Positions 18,484 through 28,702 of a stretch of 64,000 bases of DNA are shown here, piece by piece. Source of the stretch: Cyanobium sp. Cruz-8D1 (GTDB lineage Bacteria > Cyanobacteriota > Cyanobacteriia > PCC-6307 > Cyanobiaceae); contig NZ_JAGQCD010000010.1 of NCBI RefSeq assembly GCF_024345975.1, forward strand, positions 58,703 to 122,702, read 5' to 3'. The position numbers and the translations under genes were made by a program. Numbering within the stretch: position 1 is the first letter of the stretch; every line of letters begins with the position of its first letter. Below the pieces are notes generated by a model. That model had not been told where the DNA came from, did not search any database, and saw only the letters and a program-made list of their open reading frames with translations.

Positions 18484-18992
18484 CAGCCGGGAACCGAACC
18501 CATCCAGCGGGCCATGCGCAGCTCCAGGTTCTGCAGTCGGTCCTGGCGGCAGGGCTCGCCGTCGGGGTCGATGGGCTTGACCAGCACGGTGAACAGACCC
18601 ATGCGGTTGCCCACCAGCACATCGGTGAACAGCCGATCTCCCACCAGGGCCACCTGGCCGGGGGCGAGGTCGAGTTCCAAGAGCACCTTGCGCAGGGCCG
18701 CCCGCCGCGGCTTGCCCGCTGAAGTGGTGTAGGGAAGACCCATCGTGTCGGCCACCGCACCGATGCGGCGCCGGGAGGGGTTGTTGCTGAGCAGATGCAG
18801 GGGCATACGCTCGCGGGCATGGCGCAGCCACAGCTCAGCCTGGACGGGCATGGTGGCCTGGCGGCGGGGCAACAGGGTGCGGTCCACGTCCAGAACCAGG
18901 GCGCGAATGCCACGGTCGACCAGCTCCTGCAGGGGCAGGTGGGCCAGGGATGTCCCCGGCAGCCAGTCGGGCGTGAGCAGGTCGCGCAACAT
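18483..18992 (-). CDS. YqeG family HAD IIIA-type phosphatase
   Basis: 169 aa. HAD motif I is LVLDVDRTLLPRR, motif II LLSNNPS, and the motif III/IV region GKPRRAALRKVL then VALVGDRLFTDVLVGNRMG. This is the YqeG/PGPase-like layout known from bacteria and from mitochondrial PTPMT-independent PGP phosphatases. In plants and yeast the homologues dephosphorylate phosphatidylglycerophosphate. Coupled with proB downstream and abutting the DUF3727 gene upstream. Confidence 0.88.
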   Translation of the reverse strand: MLRDLLTPDWLPGTSLAHLPLQELVDRGIRALVLDVDRTLLPRRQATMPVQAELWLRHARERMPLHLLSNNPSRRRIGAVADTMGLPYTTSAGKPRRAALRKVLLELDLAPGQVALVGDRLFTDVLVGNRMGLFTVLVKPIDPDGEPCRQDRLQNLELRMARWMGSVPG

Positions 18993-19540
18993 CAGTCGTC
19001 GCTCTCCCGTTCGTCGAGCTCGGCCTCGATGCGGGGCTGGACCCGCTCGAATTCCTCTCCTTCCACCATCACCGCGTCGGCCCCCTCCATGCGGGCCACC
19101 ACGAAGAACGGATCCAGGGGGATGTAGAGGCCGTACTCCTCATCGCCGGCCATGAAGCTCACCAGCAGTTCGTAGGTCTCGCTGTCGTCGTCACCCTCCT
19201 CATCCTCGAGTTCATCGGGATCGGGTTCTTCCAGTTCTCCGCTGACGGTGAGGGTGACGGCGGAACGGACCAGGATCAGGTCGTGTTCCTGCAGCACCAC
19301 ATCCGCCACTGACAGGATCGGCTCGGTGGCCGCGAGGGTCTCGATCAATTCGGGGTCATCCTCCTCCCGCAGCCGAAACAGGCAGACCGGGGTGTCCACC
19401 GGCGTCAGCAGGGCGTAATCGTGGCCATCAAGGGGAATCAGCTGCTCCAGGAAACACAGCAGCTGCCGGCCGCTGCCGTCCCGCACCTGCACGGTGGGCA
19501 CGTCGCCGGAGCCCGTCATCGCAGGGGGATCGGAGGCCAT
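18992..19540 (-). CDS. DUF3727 domain protein
   Basis: 182 aa from ATG 19540, chosen because the earlier Met would overlap ruvX. An acidic protein with a first beta-rich domain (VQVRDGSGRQLLCFLEQLI, LLTPVDTPVCLFRL), a very acidic linker (EEPDPDELEDEEGDDDSE) and a C-terminal domain (YGLYIPLDPFFVVARMEGAD). The architecture is shared by cyanobacteria and plastids. Function is unknown. It sits in a run ruvX - DUF3727 - yqeG - proB on one strand with near-zero spacing. Confidence 0.8.
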   Translation of the reverse strand: MASDPPAMTGSGDVPTVQVRDGSGRQLLCFLEQLIPLDGHDYALLTPVDTPVCLFRLREEDDPELIETLAATEPILSVADVVLQEHDLILVRSAVTLTVSGELEEPDPDELEDEEGDDDSETYELLVSFMAGDEEYGLYIPLDPFFVVARMEGADAVMVEGEEFERVQPRIEAELDERESDD

Positions 19541-19559
19541 CAAGAACAAGCGGGTGCAC

Positions 19560-20078
19560 TCAGGATGAATCAGCACCGGCCCAAGTGCCTACAGCAATGG
19601 CCGCCGGGGCGACCGGATCGTCCGTGAGCGCCGTCAGGTTGAGCGGTTCAGGGCCCTCCCGCAGCCATTGCTCCAGCAGCAGCAACGCCGCGGCGCTGTC
19701 GAGTCGGCCGCTGCGGTCGCCGTGCAGCCCGAAGCGCTCGCCCGCCGCCCAGCTGCTGGCGTGCTCATCCACCCAGGCCAGGGGCAGGGGCTGTCCAAGG
19801 GCCTGCAGGGCCCGGGCGAGCCGCAGGCCGTAGCGGCGGCAATGGATCCCCTGCGGGGTGGGCCGCTGGCTGGCATCCAGGGGCAGCCCCACCACCAGCG
19901 CCTCGACCCGCCGCTGGCGCAGCAGGGCCAGCAGTTGGGTGAGGTCGGCCTGGAACTCACCCCGGGCCAGGGCCGGCAGCGGCGTCACCGTGACCCCCAG
20001 CGGATCGCAGCCGGCCAGGCCGATGCGGCGGCGCCCCACATCAAGGGCCAGCACCGATCGCGGCCGGGGCGGGGCCAT
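19560..20078 (-). CDS. ruvX: RuvX/YqgF family nuclease (Holliday junction resolvase-like)
   Basis: 172 aa RNase H-fold. LALDVGRRRIGLAGCDPLG carries the first catalytic aspartate, VVGLPLDASQRPTPQG is the conserved substrate loop, WVDEHASSWAA the acidic residue (DEH where most have DER) and RLDSAAALLLLEQWL the last aspartate. The family processes pre-16S rRNA ends and/or Holliday junctions. Its start is adjacent to the stop of the upstream hypothetical gene (20079). Confidence 0.9.
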   Translation of the reverse strand: MAPPRPRSVLALDVGRRRIGLAGCDPLGVTVTPLPALARGEFQADLTQLLALLRQRRVEALVVGLPLDASQRPTPQGIHCRRYGLRLARALQALGQPLPLAWVDEHASSWAAGERFGLHGDRSGRLDSAAALLLLEQWLREGPEPLNLTALTDDPVAPAAIAVGTWAGADSS

Positions 20079-21200
20079 TCAGCGCGGCAGCAGGGGCGCC
20101 GTGGGCAGGCTGCCGAGGGGACCGCTGGGGGTGGGCATGGGCCGCCGCCGAGGCTGAAGTTGCTCCAGAACCGCTTCGAGGCGCCGGGCCGCTCGCTTGG
20201 CCGGCTGGCCCTCCTGGCGCCGCCAGACGCTGCGAGCCATCAACACCTCCTCGCCATGGGCCTCGGCCCCGAGGGCCTGCAGCCAGCTCTGGCGGTCGCC
20301 GTCGCTCACCTCGCAGCGCAGCCAGAGGCTCGTGCCCCCCTTGGCGAGGCTGTGCAGCAACGATTCGGCCGCCGCCCCGAGCAGGTGGCCCCAGCCGGGG
20401 TGGATGCTCAGCTCCACCGCCTGGCCGCCGCCGGGGTGCTCATCGAGCCAGCGCACGCCCGCCACCGCCTCATTGCGCACGGCATCCACCAGCATCCAGC
20501 CATGGCTGCGGCTCTGGTCGAGCAGGTCTTCGATGCGCCGGTCCTGGAGCTGGCGCAGATGGGCCGGGCAGGTGGCCTGCTCCAGGTGCCACAGCAACGG
20601 GGCCGTGCGGCGGTTGAGTTGACGCAGCTGCAGATCGGCAGGGGGAAGCGGGACGGCGCGATCCACCCCTGGCTGCCAGCGCCAGAGGCGATCGGTGCGC
20701 TGGGGCTGGAAGCCCTGCTCCCGCAGGGTCGCCAGCCGGGACGTGTCGAGGCTGGAGGCGGTGGCGATCCAGCTGGCGGCGCCCTTCACCCGACCGATGG
20801 CCTGGCGCAGCAGATCCCCAGCCAGGGCCGCCCTGCCGGGGGCGGAGAAGTCTGGAGACGCCCCTTGCGTGGCAGCCAAGGCCAGGCGCAGATGCTGTAC
20901 CTGCCAGCAGCTGCCGCTGCGGTTGAGCCGCCGGGAGACGATCAACCCCAAGGCTTGCTGGCGGGTGAGCCCCTGGCGTTGCAGCGCCACCAGCACCTGG
21001 GCAGCCAGGGGGCGGCGGCTGGTGAGCGCCTTCAGCAACTGCTCCGGCAGGGCCAGCAGCAGCGAGCGCTGCAACAGCGGCTGCAGGGGCAGGAAGCCCG
21101 GATCATCCAGCAAGGGAAGGTGCCAGCCCTGCAGGGGCTCCACCGTCCAGCTCGGGGAGGGTCTGCCCTGGGCAGGCACTGGCACGGCAGGCACTGGCAC
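20079..21200 (-). CDS. Cyanobacterial conserved protein with possible GNAT-like C-terminus
   Basis: 373 aa. Leu/Gln/Arg-rich, no signal peptide. The last ~200 residues resemble an acetyltransferase fold: LQLRQLNRRTAPLLWHLEQ, VAGVRWLDEHPGGGQAVELS, then HPGWGHLLGAAAESLLHSLA where a CoA-binding loop would sit, and SLWLRCEVSDGDRQSWLQAL. Known as a conserved hypothetical in picocyanobacteria. The only start available is GTG 21200 inside a tandem repeat; the frame stays open upstream to ~21283 without a start codon. Adjacent to ruvX with no gap. Confidence 0.65.
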   Translation of the reverse strand: MPVPAVPVPAQGRPSPSWTVEPLQGWHLPLLDDPGFLPLQPLLQRSLLLALPEQLLKALTSRRPLAAQVLVALQRQGLTRQQALGLIVSRRLNRSGSCWQVQHLRLALAATQGASPDFSAPGRAALAGDLLRQAIGRVKGAASWIATASSLDTSRLATLREQGFQPQRTDRLWRWQPGVDRAVPLPPADLQLRQLNRRTAPLLWHLEQATCPAHLRQLQDRRIEDLLDQSRSHGWMLVDAVRNEAVAGVRWLDEHPGGGQAVELSIHPGWGHLLGAAAESLLHSLAKGGTSLWLRCEVSDGDRQSWLQALGAEAHGEEVLMARSVWRRQEGQPAKRAARRLEAVLEQLQPRRRPMPTPSGPLGSLPTAPLLPR

Positions 21201-21205
21201 GGCAG
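21171..21205. repeat. 15-bp tandem repeat (2.3 copies) at a gene start
   Basis: Unit GGCAGGCACTGGCAC occurs at 21171-21185 and 21186-21200, followed by a partial copy GGCAG. It encodes repeated VPVPA on the minus strand and contains the presumed GTG start of the downstream 373-aa gene. In-frame copy change would alter only the N-terminus. Confidence 0.8.
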
Positions 21206-21281
21206 ACGACGAAGGGGTGGGGGGCGGCGCGGGAACGCGAAACGTGACGTGGGCGTTGAACGCACCATGGTCATGGACACT

Positions 21282-22460
21282 CTACGCGGGACGCACCAAA
21301 ACGAGGGGCGTGCGCTCGTTGGCATTGCCGGCAGGGTTGGGACGCAGGGCCCGCATCAGCAGGGCCTCGTCGGTGCCGCCGCTGGCGGCCAGCACCTTCA
21401 CCCGTCCCAGGTCGTTCACGTCCACCACCGCCACGGCCACCCCGAGGGCCGCCGCCATCCGCTCGCACCAGGCCGCCGGCTGGTCCGGGCCCAGCACGAT
21501 CGTCTGGTCGTAGGGGGGAGTGGTGCCGGTGATGTCATCGATCAGGCGGGCCTGCTCCCCGGCCAGGCGATAGAACCAGCCCTTGCTGCCCACCAGCTTC
21601 AGGGCGGTGCCCACCAACCAGGCCCCCAGCACCCGGACCGGACCCGACACATCGATCAAGCTCTGCAGCCCGCAGGCCGTGGCCAGGGAGCTGGTGGGGT
21701 GAAACGCCCGGCACAGCAAGCGGGCCAGGCAGGAGGGCTCCACCGTCGACGGATGGTGGTACCGCCCCTGGATCACCGCCAGGGGGGTCTCGCCGATGGT
21801 GAGCACGTCACCGGGCTGCAGCAGGCCATCGGTGTAGCGCCGCAGCACGTCGAGGGAGTCGTCGAGCACGCCCAGGAGATGGGTACGCACCGGCAGCACC
21901 CGGCAGCCCTCCCCCTGGCGCCAGCCGGGGGCGGCCGGGTCGCCCGGTTCTGGCTTTTGCAGGGGCATCAGGATCCCCTGGCGCCGCTGCAACCGGCCGA
22001 AGGGTCCGTAGTTCACCCAGTGGATGTCCATCCAGAGGGTGTCGAGCACGCTTTCGAGATCCACGCCGGCGGGTCCGGTGAGGTTGAGGCGGATATGGGC
22101 GGCGGTGGTCTTGCGGCCCTTGACGATGTAAGCGGCCCAGTAACCGTCGGGGCGGGCTTCCTCATCCGGATGCTGAGGCGTGATGCGCAGCTCGTGGCGC
22201 ACCTGGCTCGCATCACTGCGGCCCAGCACGGTGGGCACCAGCGTGATCTCCGGCACCATCACCTCCATGCGGGGATGGGGGTTGCGGATGCGGATCTCCC
22301 CGGTGATCTCCAGGCCCTGGGCCCGGCGGCGCACCTGGAAGGCGCCGGGCAGCAGCTGCAGCGGGGAGGCCGGCCGCAGGCGGTGGCGCAGTTCGAGCAC
22401 CACCAGCCCCAGGCCGAGGAGCAGCAGCAGAACCAGCAGGAAAGAAACGGGGAACGGCAA
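21282..22460 (-). CDS. CofE-like (F420-0:gamma-glutamyl ligase family) membrane-anchored protein
   Basis: 392 aa. One N-terminal membrane segment (MPFPVSFLLVLLLLLGLGLV), then ~200 residues of a cyanobacteria-specific region (IRIRNPHPRMEVMVPEITL, WMDIHWVNYGPFG). A CofE-like domain follows, with LLQPGDVLTIGETPLAVIQGR and VAVVDVNDLGRVKVLAASGG. Cyanobacteria are not known to make F420 through this protein, so ligase activity on F420-0 is doubtful; another amide ligase role is possible. Divergent from the PhoH gene. Confidence 0.75.
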   Translation of the reverse strand: MPFPVSFLLVLLLLLGLGLVVLELRHRLRPASPLQLLPGAFQVRRRAQGLEITGEIRIRNPHPRMEVMVPEITLVPTVLGRSDASQVRHELRITPQHPDEEARPDGYWAAYIVKGRKTTAAHIRLNLTGPAGVDLESVLDTLWMDIHWVNYGPFGRLQRRQGILMPLQKPEPGDPAAPGWRQGEGCRVLPVRTHLLGVLDDSLDVLRRYTDGLLQPGDVLTIGETPLAVIQGRYHHPSTVEPSCLARLLCRAFHPTSSLATACGLQSLIDVSGPVRVLGAWLVGTALKLVGSKGWFYRLAGEQARLIDDITGTTPPYDQTIVLGPDQPAAWCERMAAALGVAVAVVDVNDLGRVKVLAASGGTDEALLMRALRPNPAGNANERTPLVLVRPA

Positions 22461-22545
22461 GCCGATACGTCAGGGAATGTCCGGCCGGAGCGTAGATGCA
22501 CCCGTGGACCTAGTTTCGGCCCCATGCAACCGGCAGGGCCCTGGC

Positions 22546-23925
22546 ATGCGCAAGACCTTCGTGCTCGACACCAATGTGCTGCTGCATGACCCCCAGGCCC
22601 TGAACCGCTTCGAAGACAACCAGGTGGTGATCCCGATCGAGGTGGTCGAGGAGATCGACCGCTTCAAGCGGGACCCTTCCGAGAAGGGCCGCAACGCCCG
22701 TCAGGTGTCCCGCCTGCTCGACCAGCTGCGCGAGAAGGGAAACCTGGCCGAGGGCGTGCCGATCAATGACAACAGCGGCGGCACCTTGAAGGTGGTGTTC
22801 TGCCGCAGCGAGACCCTGCGCCAGCTGCCCCCCGAGCTGAAGGCGGGCAACGGCGACAACAACATCCTGGCGGTGGCGCTGGAGCAGCGGCTGCAGGAGG
22901 TGGTGGGCGGCCAGGCGCCGGTGGTGCTCGTCACCAAGGACACCAACCTGCGCATCAAGGCCGATGCGGTGGGCTTGATCGCCCAGGACTACACCACCGA
23001 CAAGGTGGACATGGCCGACCTCTATCCCGGCTTCAGCGAGCGCTGGGTGGATGCCGAGCTGATGGACCAGGTGAAGGCCGGCGACGGCCTGCCGGCGGAC
23101 GCCATCCCCGAACAGTCCGTTCCCGTCTCACCGCTGCAGGCCAACGAAGGGGTGACCCTCGTCGACCTGGCCCAGCCGGCGCACACCCTGCTGGCCCGCT
23201 ACAACGGCCGCACCGGAACCCTGCAACCGCTGCAGAAGTCAGCCAAGGCCAAGATGGGGCGCATCCAGCCCCGCAACCGGGAGCAGGCCTTCGCCCTCGA
23301 TCTGCTGCTCGATCCGGCGGTGGCCCTGGTGACGCTGGTGGGCAAGGCCGGCACCGGCAAGACCCTGCTCGCCCTGGCGGCGGGCCTGCATCAGGTGGCC
23401 GATGAGCACCTCTACGAACGCCTGCTGGTGACCCGCCCGGTGATCTCCCTGGGTAAGGAGATGGGCTTCCTGCCCGGGGATCTCGAGGAGAAGATGGCCC
23501 CCTGGATGCAACCGATCGTCGACAATCTCGACTTCCTCCTCGGTGGCGAGGACGCCCAGCCCGCCCGGGGCAGCCACCGGCCGGCGCGCAGCAACTGGAG
23601 CGACCTCAAGGGCATGGGCCTGCTGGAAGTGGAGGCGATCAGCTACATCCGTGGCCGCTCGATCCCCCGGCAGTTCATGGTGGTGGATGAGGCCCAGAAC
23701 CTCACCCCCCATGAAGTCAAGACGATCGTCACCAGGGTGGGCGAAGGCACCAAGATCGTGCTCACCGGCGACCCCTACCAGATCGACAATCCCTACGTGG
23801 ATGCGGAGAGCAATGGGCTCACCTGGCTGGTGGAACGCTTCAAGGGCCAGCTGCTTTCGGGCCACATCACCCTGATGCGGGGGGAACGCTCCGAGCTGGC
23901 GGAACTGGCGGCCAATCTGCTCTGA
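22546..23925 (+). CDS. PIN-PhoH family ATPase/ribonuclease
   Basis: 459 aa. Start MRKTFVLDTNVLLHDP, chosen because the PIN domain begins immediately (D8). PIN residues ~1-140 with VVEEIDRFKRD and VTKDTNLRIKAD. The PhoH ATPase domain spans residues ~245-455: Walker A GKAGTGKTLL (from residue 266), VTRPVISLGKEMGFLPGD, Walker B MVVDEAQNLTPHE and VLTGDPYQIDNPYVD. The same arrangement occurs in PhoH2/YlaK proteins, which unwind and cleave RNA, often as toxin-like enzymes. No antitoxin-like gene is adjacent. Confidence 0.9.
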   Translation: MRKTFVLDTNVLLHDPQALNRFEDNQVVIPIEVVEEIDRFKRDPSEKGRNARQVSRLLDQLREKGNLAEGVPINDNSGGTLKVVFCRSETLRQLPPELKAGNGDNNILAVALEQRLQEVVGGQAPVVLVTKDTNLRIKADAVGLIAQDYTTDKVDMADLYPGFSERWVDAELMDQVKAGDGLPADAIPEQSVPVSPLQANEGVTLVDLAQPAHTLLARYNGRTGTLQPLQKSAKAKMGRIQPRNREQAFALDLLLDPAVALVTLVGKAGTGKTLLALAAGLHQVADEHLYERLLVTRPVISLGKEMGFLPGDLEEKMAPWMQPIVDNLDFLLGGEDAQPARGSHRPARSNWSDLKGMGLLEVEAISYIRGRSIPRQFMVVDEAQNLTPHEVKTIVTRVGEGTKIVLTGDPYQIDNPYVDAESNGLTWLVERFKGQLLSGHITLMRGERSELAELAANLL

Positions 23926-24389
23926 GACCCCTCACGGCTGGAGTCACGGAGAGCGGCAACGCCACGCGGTGACAGCAATTGAGAAAGGTGCAGGTGATGG
24001 CGCCTGTCACGGCGACATGCATCCTGGCCTGGCGGTGAGTCTGGCCTGCTGGCAATCCCATGCAGAGGACTCCTGTGGCGTCTCCCGACCAGCGACGACT
24101 GTCAATCTGTCTGGTTAAAACACCATTACAGAACTGGCTCGCCCCGCCGGAGGGTTGCGCAACCATGACCGGCAGCTGCACGAGTGAGAACCCAGAAGAT
24201 CAGGAAAAGTGGAAGCAGGAGATCTCAGGCAGGCCCCAGTCCTGTCCAACCATCGGCCGTAACGCCGACTACCGCAGCATCGATCGCCTGAGCAGGGAAC
24301 CCACTGGAGACGTTACCCCCGGTGGGTGCATCATTTCAAAGTCCTGCACAATTCACGGTTGATCCAGGGGAAATCAAGGCAGGCCGTCC
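23926..24389. other. 464-bp intergenic region without a supported gene
   Basis: Between the stop of the PhoH gene and the stop of fumC. It is less GC-rich than its surroundings. A frame at 24060-24362 (100 aa) exists but shows no recognisable motif or plausible ribosome site. No tRNA-like T-loop and no clear terminator was found. It may hold 3' regulatory sequence or gene remnants. Confidence 0.5.
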
Positions 24390-25768
<1,379 letters not shown>

Positions 25769-25769
<1 letters not shown>

Positions 25770-26362
25770 CAGCGGGAGGCCACCACTTCGCTGTTGAGTT
25801 CGTTGAAGCTCATGGTGGCGCTGTTGCCCGAGCCAGGCGCCATCGGGAGGCCGGTGGCCTCGCTGACGGCGGCGTTGATGGCATCGACACTCACCTGACC
25901 GTGGCGATCGAAGACCACCCGGCCATCGCTGCCGATCACCACCACCTGGGGAATCAACCCGTCCCAGTAATGGGCCGGATCCGCAGCGCCGCCATCGGGC
26001 CGATTCTGGAGCGGATCGGTGACCAGGGGGATCAGGTCGATGCCGTTGCCCCAGAGGCGCTGCAGCTCCGACACCACCGGGGCGAACTGCTTACTGACGC
26101 TGCTGTCGTCGAGGTAGTAGACGACCACTGCCACCCGATGGTCCGCCAGGGACCGGGCCAGGCTGCTGCGGGGCGGCACCAGGGAGCCGTTGCCGGCGTA
26201 GAGGGCGAAAATATTGCCGTCGTAGTGGTCGTTCTCGAGGCTGGCCGCCGCCGGGCCAGGGGACCAGACCAGGCCCATCGCCACGATCAGCAGCAGGGCC
26301 AAGAGGCTGGCGAAGGGCCGGGACAGCAAACGGGGCAAGGGGAAGCGGGCGTCTGGGGTCAT
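25769..26362 (-). CDS. Thylakoid photosystem I accumulation-factor family protein (thioredoxin fold)
   Basis: 197 aa from ATG 26362. Signal or membrane segment [18 protein letters not shown], cleavage near AAA. The mature part begins with the family's [20 protein letters not shown] motif, followed by a thioredoxin-like core ([41 protein letters not shown]) and ends [10 protein letters not shown]. The usual thioredoxin CxxC is absent (DDSSVSKQ at that position), so no disulfide chemistry is expected. Homologues are required for normal photosystem I levels in cyanobacteria. Likely lumenal. Confidence 0.8.
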
Positions 26363-26384
26363 TGTGCCCTGCACACAGGCCGCC

Positions 26385-28061
26385 TCAGTTGCGGTTGAGG
26401 CTCCGGCCCATGCCCTGGACGATGCCGCGACCCACCAGGCCGATCGCCTTGCCCAGCACCTGGGTCAGCAGCACCACCAGCAGATCACCCAGGCGCTTCA
26501 ACAGGCTCTGGAGCTGGGGACCCAGGGCATCGCGGGCTTCCAGGGCCAGCGTGACCGCCTGCTGCACCCAGCCAAGCTGACGCAGTTCGGCGTCGCGGGG
26601 CTCGGTGAGATCGACAGAATCGATCGCGCCGGCCCCGAGGCGGAACAGGGGGCGCCGGCTCTCATAGAGGTGGACCGGCCGGTCGAACCAGCTGGTCCAA
26701 CGCTGCTGGGCATTGAGCTGGTTGCGCAGCCGCTCCAGGTTGCGGGTGGCCAGCAGCTCAGGACGCAACAGATAGCGGCGCAGTTCCGGCCATTCGGCAC
26801 AGGCCGCCAGCACCTCGGCGCTGATCAGCTCGGCACTGCGCACCAGCCAATTGCTGAGCAGCAGTTCCAGGTAAAGAACGGCCTGGGGTTCATCCGGGGC
26901 CAGCAACTGGCCATCCACCAGCAGCGGACGGGCCTGCAGCAGAGGCGTCAGCATGGCCAGCGGATCGGGCAGCTCCAGGTCCTCGGCGGCAAACTCGCTG
27001 CGATGCAGAAGCGTCTCCGCCACGGGGCAGAGCTGGCCGGCCATGGGCAGCTGCACGTAAGAGCCGGCCATGTGGCGCAGGGCCTGCTGGCGCAGCTCCG
27101 GTTGCAACTCCTTCCAGAGCCGCTCCAACTGCTCGCCGCGGGGATCGTCCTGCAGCAGTCGGCGGCGCAGCCGGTCGAACTGCTCCAGCAGTCCCAGCAG
27201 CAGATCGCTGCGACGGGAGGCGTGGAGACCGTCAAGGGCCAGGAGCTGGCCGCTGTTGTTGCTGGGGCCGGCGGCAGCGGCCTGCGTCAGCCGTTCCCGC
27301 AGGGCCTCCCAGAGTCCCTCGGCCGTGCGCTGGCGCAGGGTGATCGCCACTGCATGGCCTGAGCCCGAAGCCTGGCTGCCCGTCGTGGTGGGGGAAACGG
27401 GCTCCTCGACAATGGGCTGGCTCCAGGCCAGGCTGACCGGCCCCCAAAGCCACTGCAACAATCGACGGGCCTGCCGTAGTTCCCGCACCCGGCCCTCCAG
27501 CAGCAGCAGCGGCAGCAGCTGGGCCGGCGGTGGATCAAGCAGGCGCAGACAGAGGCGAAGCTCAGCATCGATCTGCTGCAGGCCACTCAGAAGCAACCAC
27601 TGACCCAGGCCCATGGGCATGGCATGGGTGGCGTCAGAAGTCTGGTGGGCAGCACCGATGGCCAGCACCCGTCCGCCGGCCAGCACGGTGCTGACGGCCT
27701 CCCGCAGGCTGTCGGCGTCGGCCTGCTCGATCAGGCCCTGGGCCGGCAGCTGCAGCAGAACATCGCTGGCATAGGGATGGTGATCCGGCAGCAGCAGCAG
27801 CAGCGGCGCCGGATGCCAGCGTTCCAGCAGGCGGCGGCTCTCGGCGTCGAGCGCCTGGGGTTCAGGGAGGACGCCGAGGCACCAGACGATGAGCTGGGGT
27901 GAGCCCTGCAACGCGTCAGCGTCCACCACCCGACAACCGCTCCATCCGCTGGCCTCGCCGCCGGTGGCGGGGGCCTCAAGCCAGCTGGTCAGGCCCGCCC
28001 GCTGCAGGGGTTCGGCGAACAGCAGCAGCTGGGGGAGGGGCTGTGCCGGACGTCGAGGCAC
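26385..28061 (-). CDS. DUF3685 family protein
   Basis: 558 aa. The first ~150 residues resemble a degenerate response-regulator receiver (LLLFAEPLQRAGLTSWL, IVWCLGVLPEPQALD, PLLLLLPDH), without a clear phospho-acceptor pattern. The central and C-terminal parts are helical and carry the DUF3685 region (WTSWFDRPVHLYESRRPLFRL, then RDAELRQLGWVQQAVTLALEA and GDLLVVLLTQVLGKAIGL), ending in a hydrophobic helix. DUF3685 is known from cyanobacteria and plants. First gene of the unit with the PSI factor and fumC (gap 22 nt). Confidence 0.75.
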   Translation of the reverse strand: MPRRPAQPLPQLLLFAEPLQRAGLTSWLEAPATGGEASGWSGCRVVDADALQGSPQLIVWCLGVLPEPQALDAESRRLLERWHPAPLLLLLPDHHPYASDVLLQLPAQGLIEQADADSLREAVSTVLAGGRVLAIGAAHQTSDATHAMPMGLGQWLLLSGLQQIDAELRLCLRLLDPPPAQLLPLLLLEGRVRELRQARRLLQWLWGPVSLAWSQPIVEEPVSPTTTGSQASGSGHAVAITLRQRTAEGLWEALRERLTQAAAAGPSNNSGQLLALDGLHASRRSDLLLGLLEQFDRLRRRLLQDDPRGEQLERLWKELQPELRQQALRHMAGSYVQLPMAGQLCPVAETLLHRSEFAAEDLELPDPLAMLTPLLQARPLLVDGQLLAPDEPQAVLYLELLLSNWLVRSAELISAEVLAACAEWPELRRYLLRPELLATRNLERLRNQLNAQQRWTSWFDRPVHLYESRRPLFRLGAGAIDSVDLTEPRDAELRQLGWVQQAVTLALEARDALGPQLQSLLKRLGDLLVVLLTQVLGKAIGLVGRGIVQGMGRSLNRN

Positions 28062-28087
28062 GTTGTCAGGGGAAGAATGGGCCGACC

Positions 28088-28606
28088 TTAACCAAGCCGG
28101 CCGCTTTTCTCCAGTGCTGGCCGGGGATGGCCGGAGAGGTGCAAGGTGTACGACTCGATCGCGAACCCGGTCTGCGCTTCGATCTGCTGCAGGAGGTTGG
28201 CGGGAAGCAGCACATCCAGGTCAAGAATCTCACCCGATTGGGTGCAGGTGAGATGGCTGTGGGGGTCGGCGCGATAGCCATAAAGTCGGCCATTGGCCCG
28301 CTCGAGGCATTCGATCACGCCGGCCGATTGCAAGGCTTCAAGATTCTGATAAACAGAGGTGTGGCCGATGTGGCGCCCCTGATCGTTGAGCTTCTCGAAA
28401 ATATCCCGGGCGGAAAGATGGCTTTTATCGGCCCACAACAGATCGAGCACCATGCGCCGCTGGCGGCTCAGGCGCATGCCCAGATCGCGGCAGCGCCGGT
28501 AGGCCTCCTCCACGTGGCTCGGAGCTGGCGGCACCAATGGACGATCACCAGCCTCGCCACGGCGGTTGCCGCCCGTGGAGGAGGAGGTGGTCGTGGTGGG
28601 ATGCAA
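28088..28606 (-). CDS. Fur family transcriptional regulator (PerR-like), lacking structural cysteines
   Basis: 172 aa from a TTG at 28606; the first ~30 residues are Ser/Thr-rich and the true start may be further in. Winged helix: GMRLSRQRRMVLDLLW, HLSARDIFEKL, GHTSVYQNLEALQSAGVIE. Metal site: YRADPHSHLTCTQSGEILDLD contains the histidines of the regulatory site, but the second Cys of the usual CxxC is Ser and the C-terminal CxxC is absent. It therefore lacks the structural zinc site of Fur/PerR/Zur. Probable iron- or peroxide-linked repressor. Confidence 0.85.
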   Translation of the reverse strand: MHPTTTTSSSTGGNRRGEAGDRPLVPPAPSHVEEAYRRCRDLGMRLSRQRRMVLDLLWADKSHLSARDIFEKLNDQGRHIGHTSVYQNLEALQSAGVIECLERANGRLYGYRADPHSHLTCTQSGEILDLDVLLPANLLQQIEAQTGFAIESYTLHLSGHPRPALEKSGRLG

Positions 28607-28702
28607 CCGCTGCCTCCGTAAATGCTTGGTCTGTTATAGGGCAGATGCACCAACACCTGCTTAGGCCACGCCTACTGCCGGCGGCTCTGCCAGCGACCGC
28701 TT

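Noticed and set aside
21282..22460. True coenzyme F420 ligase
   Set aside because: CofE-like segments exist but the protein has an N-terminal membrane anchor and no other F420 gene is in the window; kept as CofE-like only.
24060..24362. 100-aa frame in the gap before fumC
   Set aside because: No motif, no good start context and unlike neighbouring coding composition; kept only as part of the intergenic note.
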